Shown: positions 42,443 to 49,553 of the stretch, piece after piece
Layout of the letters: the number at the start of each line of letters is the position of its first letter
Position numbering within the stretch: the first letter of the stretch is position 1
Source: Nostoc paludosum FACHB-159
Lineage (GTDB): Bacteria; Cyanobacteriota; Cyanobacteriia; Cyanobacteriales; Nostocaceae
Reading direction: 5' to 3'
Assembly: GCF_014698835.1 (NCBI RefSeq)
Contig: NZ_JACJTU010000003.1
Span: 248,001-312,000 of the forward strand
Length of the DNA: 64,000 bases
The notes under the pieces: model-generated
The model's input: only the letters and a program-made list of their open reading frames with translations
What the model was told of the DNA's origin: nothing
The model's database searches: none
Translations under genes and position numbers: made by a program

Positions 42443-43315
42443 CTAGGTTATGTCAGACTTCAATTGAACAGCATATCTGTTTGACCAATCCTGACAAATG
42501 TATTTAACAACGCTATCTTCTGTGTTGGAGCCAATTACTAATGTCGCGTAACGTTTGAGTTCGGGATCTGCGTTAGCAACTGCAATGGCGCAATCTGCAA
42601 TTTTGAACATTTTGATATCATTAATTTGATCGCCAAACACCACAATGTCACTTTTTTTTAATCCATAATTTTCTACTAAAGTCTGAATAGCTTGGTCTTT
42701 AGTAGCTTTGTAGTCATGAATTGTTAACCAGTACCAACCTGGAGAATATTGATTTTCAATCAAGTGTGTCTCTACACTACCTCTATGTATTTCAATAATT
42801 GCACTTTCAAGTTCGAGCAGTTGTTGTGCGTGACCAATCACTGTCAGACAAACGACTCGATCGCTAAAAGAATGCGTCAAATCTTCGATTGTTCGCCATC
42901 TGCGGTCTTTGTTTGTTAGGCGATCGTTAAGATACCAACGCATACCATCGTTGATTACATTTTTATAATAGACGCAATCTTCTGTACCATTAAAACTAGA
43001 TACAAAGGGAACACAGCCAAACTCCAAAATGAGTTTATAAATACTTTCAACTATATTAGGACTAATAGAATTAATTATTTCGTGTCTGCCAGAATCAAAA
43101 TCAGAAATGAAAGCACCATTAAATTCGATAACCGGGAGACGAAGATTTAAACCCTTCAACATCGTTTGCATAGAAACAACGCTACGCGCACTAGCTACAG
43201 TAAACTGTAGTCCTTGTTGTAAAAGTTCATCCAAAACTTTCTTGCTGAAAGAAGAAAGTTTTGCATTATTTCCAAGCAATGTACCGTCTAAATCTGAAAT
43301 ATAGACAGGGGTCAT
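42443..43315 (-). CDS. HAD-superfamily (Cof-type) phosphatase
   Basis: A 290-residue class IIB HAD hydrolase. Motif I is DLDGTLLG with the nucleophile Asp8, motif II is TVASARS, and motif IV FGDQINDIKMF has the Mg-binding acidic pair. An alpha/beta cap lies between about 85 and 190. Such Cof-like enzymes dephosphorylate sugar phosphates, flavins and similar metabolites; the substrate is not predictable. It is a single gene with a short spacer to the SIMPL gene. Confidence 0.92.
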   Translation of the reverse strand: MTPVYISDLDGTLLGNNAKLSSFSKKVLDELLQQGLQFTVASARSVVSMQTMLKGLNLRLPVIEFNGAFISDFDSGRHEIINSISPNIVESIYKLILEFGCVPFVSSFNGTEDCVYYKNVINDGMRWYLNDRLTNKDRRWRTIEDLTHSFSDRVVCLTVIGHAQQLLELESAIIEIHRGSVETHLIENQYSPGWYWLTIHDYKATKDQAIQTLVENYGLKKSDIVVFGDQINDIKMFKIADCAIAVANADPELKRYATLVIGSNTEDSVVKYICQDWSNRYAVQLKSDIT

Positions 43316-43539
43316 AATTTTTGGTCAGTACTAATTTAAAGGAGAATTATACCTCAATTGACGCTAAATCACTAGATTGGCTGTAATATACAAAAATCAA
43401 GTTTAACTATTTGCGAATTTAGATTTACATAATCTTCAGATGTCATCTGGATTTTTTATGTTTAATTTTTATCGGTACAATGATGACTACTTTGAATTGC
43501 AAGTTAAACGGATGAGCAAACTTTAGCAGAGAACAGTTT

Positions 43540-45054
43540 ATGATACCTCGTGTAAGAGCGCCAGAATTACCACAAAATTATTCTTGGCTGAATACAGATA
43601 AACCTCTATCTCTCAAACAACTTAAAGGTAGAGTCGTAATTTTAGACTTTTGGACATACTGCTGTATTAACTGTTTACATATTCTGCCAGACTTGAAATA
43701 TCTAGAACAAAAATATCAAGATAGCCTTACTATTATCGGCGTTCATTCTGGCAAATTTGATAACGAAAAAGAAACTGAAAATATCCGCCAAGCTATCTTG
43801 CGCTATGACATCGAACACCCAGTTGTAGTTGATATCGATTTTCGAGTTTGGCAAGAGTATGCTGTGCGTGCTTGGCCGACTTTAATGATTATCGACCCAG
43901 AAGGTTATGTAATTGGGTCTGTCTCTGGTGAAGGAAAGCGTAACGTTTTAGAAGAGTTAATTCAAAAGTTAATTCAGCAACACAGCAACAAAGGTACGAT
44001 TAATTTTCAAGAACTTACCTTGACTTTAGAAAAACAACGCCAACCGTTAATTACACCTTTAGCTTTTCCTGGTAAAGTTCTAGCTGCCCAAGCGGGTTTA
44101 TTTATTGCTGACTCTGGACATCATCGCTTGGTTATGAGTAGTTTTGATAGCGAAATTCTCCACTTAATTGGTACTGGTAAATCTGGTTTAACTGATGGTA
44201 GTTTTGACGAAGCACAATTTTTTGCACCCCAGGGAATGACATTTGATGCAGAAAATCAAATGCTTTATGTTGCTGATACAGAAAATCATGCACTGCGGCG
44301 AGTTGATTTGCAGCGCCAGGTAGTAGAAACTATCGCGGGAACTGGCGAACAAAGCCGCAATATTCAACTTCATGGTGGTGTTAGTTTAGAAACTGCGCTG
44401 AATTCTCCTTGGGATTTAGTGAAAGTAGAAAATTCTTTGTTCATTGCAATGGCAGGGTCGCATCAAATCTGGCAGATGGATTTAGAAACAGGCATTGTTA
44501 AACCTTATGCTGGTATGGGTGCAGAAGCGTGTATCGATGGTTCGCTGGCTGAATCTGCGTTTGCTCAACCAAGTGGTATCAGTCATAATGGGCAAGAATT
44601 ATATATTGCTGACAGTGAAGTTAGTTCCATTCGTGGTGTTGGAATTGTAGAACCTTACCAAGTACGAACTGTTTGCGGTAGTGGAGATTTGTTTGGTTTT
44701 GGTGATCTTGATGGGCAAGGTGAAAATGTTCGTTTACAGCACTGTTTGGGAGTGGAATATGCACAGAATTTTCTGTGGGTGGCGGATAGCTACAATCACA
44801 AAATTAAATTAGTGAGTCCTAGCGGTAATTGTCAAACGATTTTAGGAGACGGTACTGCTGGTTTACAAGATGGACAGGGTAAGAATACTCGATTTTTTGA
44901 ACCTTCGGGATTGAGTATTTTGGGTTCATATCTATATATTAGCGATACTAATAATCATGTTATTCGACGTGTGGATTTGAATACTTTTGAGGTAACAACA
45001 TTGGAGTTTGTTGGGTTGTGTGCGCCAGATGTTTGCATTCCACCGAATTTGTAG
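43540..45054 (+). CDS. Thioredoxin-like/NHL-repeat protein (NHLRC2 type)
   Basis: A 504-residue protein. The N-terminal thioredoxin-like domain (about 1-150) has the CxxC motif CINC at 42-45 in YCCINCLHILPDL. A six-bladed NHL beta-propeller follows, with repeated blocks such as MLYVADTENHALRRVDL and YLYISDTNNHVIRRVDL. The architecture equals the conserved NHL-repeat-containing protein 2 family. There is no signal peptide, so it is probably cytoplasmic. Its exact redox partner is unknown. Confidence 0.93.
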   Translation: MIPRVRAPELPQNYSWLNTDKPLSLKQLKGRVVILDFWTYCCINCLHILPDLKYLEQKYQDSLTIIGVHSGKFDNEKETENIRQAILRYDIEHPVVVDIDFRVWQEYAVRAWPTLMIIDPEGYVIGSVSGEGKRNVLEELIQKLIQQHSNKGTINFQELTLTLEKQRQPLITPLAFPGKVLAAQAGLFIADSGHHRLVMSSFDSEILHLIGTGKSGLTDGSFDEAQFFAPQGMTFDAENQMLYVADTENHALRRVDLQRQVVETIAGTGEQSRNIQLHGGVSLETALNSPWDLVKVENSLFIAMAGSHQIWQMDLETGIVKPYAGMGAEACIDGSLAESAFAQPSGISHNGQELYIADSEVSSIRGVGIVEPYQVRTVCGSGDLFGFGDLDGQGENVRLQHCLGVEYAQNFLWVADSYNHKIKLVSPSGNCQTILGDGTAGLQDGQGKNTRFFEPSGLSILGSYLYISDTNNHVIRRVDLNTFEVTTLEFVGLCAPDVCIPPNL

Positions 45055-45063
45055 TTACCTCAG

Positions 45064-45094
45064 GCAGAGATACAAAAAAACTTTGCCTCTCTGC
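45064..45094. other. Stem-loop after the NHL gene
   Basis: GCAGAGA (45064-45070) pairs with TCTCTGC (45088-45094) 10 bp after the stop. No U run follows on the plus strand, so its terminator role is uncertain. Confidence 0.4.
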
Positions 45095-45251
45095 ATGAAG
45101 TTTGAAAGAATAATGTTGTAGAGCGATTGTATTTTGTGATTTGAATATCAGTATTTTTACCAATTGATGTGGAAAATAGTAGATTAAAATAGTCGGTTAG
45201 TTTCAATTCTCATACAGACACTTTTTATTTACATTGAACAAGAGGATTAAT

Positions 45252-45678
45252 ATGAACAAGATATGCCAAATACTAGATTGTAATACTGATGTTTTATTAT
45301 TCAATAAAGATACATATATAGTTAGTAAATTTAAAGAATTGATAACTGAAAATTTTCGTCGAAAATTTTATACAGAATTAAAAGAAAATAGTAATTCTTC
45401 AGTTTCAATAATTTTCAAAAAACTATGTATAAACGAAGTCGAATTTCCAGTTGAAAACATCACATGGCAATCTTCTAGTCAAGGCATCAAATGTAGTATC
45501 TTGAGAGTTGGCTCTACAGGCTGGCAAGGAGGAACAATCAATATAAAGGTATCTACATATTCATTCATCAAATTATAAAGAACGTGACAAACTAAACTTT
45601 AATGTAGTGTTAGAATTCTATCCTGATGAACCAAAATCGCCTTTAGATGATCTTCGTAAGATGATACAACCAACATGA
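45252..45678 (+). pseudogene. KGK-family-like gene with a frameshift
   Basis: Translation from the ATG 45252 (AGAGGA ahead) gives a protein resembling the small cyanobacterial KGK family: a VLLFNKDTYIVSKFKELI start and WQGGTINIKVS near the end. It stops early at 45578. In the next frame the natural continuation is visible: YKERDKLNFNVVLEFYPDEP then KSPLDDLRKMIQPT, ending at TGA 45676-45678. That stop overlaps the ATG of the next gene (ATGA), as expected of an intact operon partner. A single-base indel around 45550 would explain the split: either a recent pseudogene or a sequencing error. Function of the family is unknown. Confidence 0.65.
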
Positions 45679-46025
45679 ATACTATTCTGCACATCACACA
45701 ACGCCAACAATGGGAACAAGCAAAAAACTTGGGCAGTTATCGGGCTGATTCACTCGATTTAGAAGGGTTTATTCATTGTTCTAGGTCAACACAAATTGTT
45801 AAAGTTGCAAATAGATTTTTTAAGAATCAAAAAAGTTTGGTTCTACTTTTTATTGATTCCGAAAAAGTTCATGCTGAGATTCGTGATGAAGAGGCGGAAA
45901 TAGGAGAGTTATTTCCTCATATTTATGGAGAGTTGAATATTGATGCTGTGTATTGGGTTATTGATTTTGTTGCTGGGGAAGATGGTTTATTTGAGTTGCC
46001 ACAAGAAGTTATAAATTTAGAATAA
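45675..46025 (+). CDS. DUF952-family protein
   Basis: A 116-residue protein matching the DUF952 pattern: ILHITQRQQWEQAKNLGSYR, then LDLEGFIHCSRSTQ, then LVLLFIDSEKV and FPHIYGELNIDAV. The family is widespread and uncharacterised; the conserved His and Cys in FIHCS suggest an enzyme-like site. Its ATG overlaps the TGA that ends the frameshifted KGK-like frame, which points to translational coupling. Confidence 0.9.
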   Translation: MNTILHITQRQQWEQAKNLGSYRADSLDLEGFIHCSRSTQIVKVANRFFKNQKSLVLLFIDSEKVHAEIRDEEAEIGELFPHIYGELNIDAVYWVIDFVAGEDGLFELPQEVINLE

Positions 46026-46063
46026 CGAACCGCAAAGGACGCAAAGAGCGCAAAGGAAGAGAG
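46026..46063. repeat. CGCAAAG-type short repeat
   Basis: CCGCAAAGGACGCAAAGAGC followed by GCAAAGG lies between DUF952 and the next gene, close before its start. It is a tandem of a CGCAAAGGA-like unit, a common cyanobacterial dispersed repeat. Confidence 0.55.
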
Positions 46064-46252
46064 ATGGAAAATCGAGAGTTTGAGTTGGAGGAGTATGTTA
46101 AGCAGATGGCGTTATTGTTGGATTTACAGATAAGAGATGAATATTTTGATGGGGTGGTGGCAAATTTTGAAAGAATTAAGGCGATCGCTAATCTCGTAAT
46201 TTCTTTTCCTTTACCTGAAGAAATTGAAGTCCCATCAATATTTGAACCATAG
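46064..46252 (+). CDS. AtzG-like small protein (DUF4089)
   Basis: A 62-residue protein (LEEYVKQMALLLDLQIRDEY, VVANFERIKAIANLVISFPL, PEEIEVPSIFEP) of the DUF4089/AtzG type. AtzG forms a complex with the amidase AtzE, as GatC does with GatA. The AtzE homologue lies 734 bp downstream on the same strand, with a membrane-protein gene in between. The role in a complex is known for the cyanuric acid pathway; in cyanobacteria the natural substrate is not established. Confidence 0.85.
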   Translation: MENREFELEEYVKQMALLLDLQIRDEYFDGVVANFERIKAIANLVISFPLPEEIEVPSIFEP

Positions 46253-46349
46253 TAGCTTCAAACATCGGCTAATTTATAGTAATTTTACTGAGTGATAAGT
46301 ATAATTACAACATTAATATATTAGCCGACAATGCTATTGCTAAAATGGA

Positions 46350-46976
46350 ATGAATAATTTGAATGATGCTGAGTCATTGAAGTCAGCAGGTGTGGGTAGA
46401 TTGTTAGTAAGTTTACTTTGGGTAGTTTTGGGAATCGGGCTGGTATCTACACTGTTTTCTTTGCTACAAGTAATTGCACAACCTGTTTATCAGCTAGTTG
46501 CTTTATTGGATGGGTTGGTATCAATAGTTTCGTTAATTGTCGGTGTGATTTCAATCATTGTTTTTTTGATTTGGCTATATCGTCTCCACGCAGATTTAAA
46601 GAATTTTTTCCATGAATATCCAATTAGCCCTGGAGGCGCGATCGCTCGATTTATAATTCCGCTATACAGCCTTTGGGGAATAGCTAATACTTTATCCACT
46701 TTTGCTGACCGATTTAAAGGCGAAGGTGGTGATTTAACAAGTTTGAGCGAAAAAGTGCGATCGTTGATAGCACCATTGTATGGCTTTATGATTGGCTCAA
46801 ATGCTGTGGGTCGTATCGCTTTTACACAAGCTGCAAAAAATCCTGAAGATAAATTTCTACCAGTTTGGTTTCTATTATCTTGTATTTTAGATGTAGGTCT
46901 GACAGTTATTTTGCTACAACTAGCAAAAACTATGCGGACTGCTATTACTCAAAAAGCTAAACGTGCGATCTCCTAA
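46350..46976 (+). CDS. Membrane protein, DUF4328-like
   Basis: A 208-residue protein with four to five hydrophobic segments (about 18-40, 50-75, 95-112, 135-160 and 170-190). It shows the pattern IWLYRLHADLKNF, then ISPGGAIARFIIPLYSLWG, which recalls the DUF4328 family (Trp-x-Tyr-Arg, then a Pro-Leu-x-x-Leu-Trp helix). The function is unknown. Its end lies 10 bp before the chosen AtzE start, and it sits between AtzG-like and AtzE-like genes, so all three may be one operon. Confidence 0.75.
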   Translation: MNNLNDAESLKSAGVGRLLVSLLWVVLGIGLVSTLFSLLQVIAQPVYQLVALLDGLVSIVSLIVGVISIIVFLIWLYRLHADLKNFFHEYPISPGGAIARFIIPLYSLWGIANTLSTFADRFKGEGGDLTSLSEKVRSLIAPLYGFMIGSNAVGRIAFTQAAKNPEDKFLPVWFLLSCILDVGLTVILLQLAKTMRTAITQKAKRAIS

Positions 46977-46986
46977 ATATTCCAGC

Positions 46987-48387
46987 ATGAATTTTGATTC
47001 AGCCGATGCCATCACGATAGCAGCTGCTGTACGTGAAGGCAATGTTAGCGCAGTGGATGTTACCAAGGCTGCGTTAGCACGAATCGCAACACGGAATCAT
47101 CAATTCAACTGTTTTACAACTATCACTGCTGAGGCGGCTTTGGCTGATGCTGCACGCATTGACAAGGAAATTGCCCAAGGTAATAACCCCGGAATACTTG
47201 CTGGCGTGCCTTTTGCGGTGAAAAATCTTTTTGATATTGCAGGTTTAACGACTTTGGCGGGGTCGAAAATTAATGCAGAAAACCCAGTAGCTACCCAAGA
47301 TGCAACCGCAGTGGCGAAGTTAAGACAAGCGGGTGCAGTGCTACTTGGTGCTTTAAATATGGATGAGTACGCCTATGGGTTTGTGACGGAAAATTCCCAT
47401 TATGGTGCTACTCATAATCCCCATGATTTACTGCGAGTCGCTGGAGGTTCGTCGGGTGGTTCGGCGGCGGCTGTGGCTGGTGGGTTGGTTCCCCTGACGC
47501 TGGGTTCTGATACTAATGGTTCGATTCGCGTTCCGGCGGCTTTGTGTGGGGTTTTTGGTTTGAAGCCGACTTATGGTAGGTTGTCTCGCGCTGGGGTGGC
47601 TTTGTTTTCTAGCAGTTTTGACCACATTGGGCCGTTTGCACGTTCGGTGCAAGATATTGCTACGGTGTTTGATGTGTTGCAAGGCCAAGACGATCGCGAT
47701 CCAATTTGCACTCAGCGTCCTGCTGTGGAGACGTTACATGTAACGTCTCTACAGCAAGATATCTCTGCAATCAAAATTGCGATCGCTGCTGATTATTTCA
47801 CTAAAGGTGCCCAAGCGGAGGCTTTAGCAGCAGTGCAAATAGTTGCTGATGCTTTGGATGTAACTGAGTATGTAAGCATACCAGAAGCACACCGCGCCCG
47901 TGCTGCGGCGTTTGTGATTACAGCAAGCGAGGGAGCAAATCTGCATTTGGATAAATTGCAAAGGCGTTCTCAGGATTTCGATCCAGCAACACGCGATCGC
48001 TTTTTGGCTGGGGCGTTAATTCCTAGTAGTTGGTATCTGCAAGCGCAACGGTTTAGAAGATGGTACCGCGATCGCGTGCGCGAAGTATTTCAAAATGTCG
48101 ATATTATTCTTGCACCAACTACACCAATTGCTGCCCCGTTAATTGGTCAACAAACTATGATTTTGGACGGCGAAGAAATTCTGATTCGTCCTCATTTGGG
48201 GTTATTTACTCAACCATTATCTTTTATTGGTTTACCTGTTTTATCAGTACCAATTCAACGCCCAAATGGTTTGCCTTTGGGCGTGCAATTGATAGCAGCA
48301 CCATATAATGAAGCCTTAATTTTACAAGTTGCAGCTGCTTTAGAAGCAAAAGGTATAGTCTCAGCACCAGTAATTTTTAATGGTTAA
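46987..48387 (+). CDS. AtzE-family amidohydrolase (amidase signature)
   Basis: A 466-residue amidase-signature enzyme with catalytic Lys79 in FAVKNLFDI, cis-Ser155 in GGSSGGS and nucleophile Ser179 in SDTNGSIRVP. AtzE proteins hydrolyse 1-carboxybiuret in the cyanuric acid pathway; the assignment here is strengthened by the AtzG-like gene upstream. I use the ATG at 46987; a GTG at 46963 is possible but overlaps the membrane-protein gene. Odd: codons at 47721-47756 form a 36-bp palindrome that encodes VETLHVTSLQ, apparently an in-frame repeat insertion. Confidence 0.88.
   Translation: MNFDSADAITIAAAVREGNVSAVDVTKAALARIATRNHQFNCFTTITAEAALADAARIDKEIAQGNNPGILAGVPFAVKNLFDIAGLTTLAGSKINAENPVATQDATAVAKLRQAGAVLLGALNMDEYAYGFVTENSHYGATHNPHDLLRVAGGSSGGSAAAVAGGLVPLTLGSDTNGSIRVPAALCGVFGLKPTYGRLSRAGVALFSSSFDHIGPFARSVQDIATVFDVLQGQDDRDPICTQRPAVETLHVTSLQQDISAIKIAIAADYFTKGAQAEALAAVQIVADALDVTEYVSIPEAHRARAAAFVITASEGANLHLDKLQRRSQDFDPATRDRFLAGALIPSSWYLQAQRFRRWYRDRVREVFQNVDIILAPTTPIAAPLIGQQTMILDGEEILIRPHLGLFTQPLSFIGLPVLSVPIQRPNGLPLGVQLIAAPYNEALILQVAAALEAKGIVSAPVIFNG
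47721..47756. repeat. 36-bp palindrome inside the atzE-like gene
   Basis: TGCTGTGGAGACGTTACA followed by its reverse complement, with one mismatched pair. A related imperfect palindrome (AAAGACGTTGCA / TGCAATGTCTCT) is in the spacer at about 62026-62053. It looks like a mobile palindromic repeat that landed in frame. Confidence 0.8.
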
Positions 48388-48401
48388 TAGGAAGTTTTTA
48401 A

Positions 48402-48520
48402 TACCAATTCTTCGTGAAGCTGCATAGAATTTTACCCCTCCCCAACCCTCCCCTTGGCAAGGGGAGGGTGCGCGCTAGCGCGGGTGGGGTATTTATATGC
48501 GTCTTCATATTAAATTGGTA
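48402..48520. mobile_element. MITE-like element with TACCAATT ends and TAA duplication
   Basis: Terminal inverted repeats TACCAATT / AATTGGTA enclose 119 bp. TAA lies directly outside both ends (48399-48401 and 48521-48523), as expected of a 3-bp target duplication. Inside is the strong hairpin CCCTCCCCTTGG / CAAGGGGAGGG. There is no coding capacity. The same end type and 3-bp duplication occur at 54500-54645. Confidence 0.7.
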
Positions 48521-48574
48521 TAACTCAATTTTTTGCTAATAAAATTATTAATATAGTAGTTGCCAACTAGGTTA

Positions 48575-48643
48575 GGACATAAACTGAACGTAAAACCACG
48601 ACACTAATAGACTTTCAAACCTATCGCCTATTGCCTATTGCCT
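48575..48643. repeat. Dispersed repeat, second copy
   Basis: Diverged copy of the repeat at about 103-165, ending in TTGCCTA heptamers just before the Uma2 gene. Confidence 0.5.
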
Positions 48644-48676
48644 GTTTCCTCCCATCTCAGTAACGATCAAAAAATT

Positions 48677-49360
48677 ATGATATCTACTGACACAACTGCT
48701 CAACTGTTGATGATTCCGCCTTTAGAAAACGGCGACAAACTCACCCGTGCTGAATTTGAGCGACGCTACCACGCCATGCCAAATCTGAAAAAAGCAGAAT
48801 TGATTGAAGGAGTTGTTTACGTGGCATCCCCATTGAGAATCAAGAGTCATGGAGAACCTCATGCTTACATGATAGCTTGGCTTGGAGTTTACAAAGCAGC
48901 AACACCAGGCGTAGGTTTTGCAGATAATACTACTCTTTTATTAGATGCTGATAACGAACCGCAACCAGATGCTTTATTAAGGATAGAACAAGGAGGGCAA
49001 ACTCGAATTACTCAAGATGATTATTTAGAAGGTGCGCCCGAATTGATTGTAGAAATCGCTGCGTCTAGTGCTTCTTATGATTTGCATGAAAAACTCAAAG
49101 TTTATCGCCGTAATAAAGTACAGGAATATTTAGTTTGGCGAGTTTATGACCAGCAATTTGATTGGTTTAAGTTAAATGAAGGCGAATATATTAAACTTGA
49201 AACCAATAGTAATAGTATAGTCTGTTCTCAAGTATTTTCGGGATTGTGGTTAGATAAAGCGGCTCTATTATCAGGAAATTTAGCTAAAGTGTTAGCCGTT
49301 TTACAGCAAGGTTTATCCACACCAGAACATCAAAATTTTGTGGAAAAACTATCTATTTAA
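48677..49360 (+). CDS. Uma2 family (DUF820) restriction-endonuclease-like protein
   Basis: A 227-residue protein of the Uma2/DUF820 family, very common in cyanobacteria. The PD-(D/E)XK-like core is visible: ELIEGVVYVASP (Glu), QPDALLRIE (Asp) and APELIVEIAASSASYD followed by LHEKLKVYRR (Glu and Lys). Members are predicted nucleases of unknown role, often found near mobile or repeat-rich DNA. I start at the ATG 48677; the frame is open from a TTG at 48638 inside repeat DNA, which is unlikely to be used. Confidence 0.9.
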   Translation: MISTDTTAQLLMIPPLENGDKLTRAEFERRYHAMPNLKKAELIEGVVYVASPLRIKSHGEPHAYMIAWLGVYKAATPGVGFADNTTLLLDADNEPQPDALLRIEQGGQTRITQDDYLEGAPELIVEIAASSASYDLHEKLKVYRRNKVQEYLVWRVYDQQFDWFKLNEGEYIKLETNSNSIVCSQVFSGLWLDKAALLSGNLAKVLAVLQQGLSTPEHQNFVEKLSI

Positions 49361-49553
49361 GTATTACAGCAATTTGCAGTTGAATAGACCACAGTAGGGG
49401 CTTTAGCATTGTTGTGCCCTTACGATAATTTAGTATTCAAGCATGTATTCCATTCTAATGAAAAGCGCTGTAAATTTTTTGGTACGATCGCTCGCCAGCT
49501 ATATTACTACCTTGGCGATCGCACCCAATTGGAAATCATGCCACAAAATCCCG

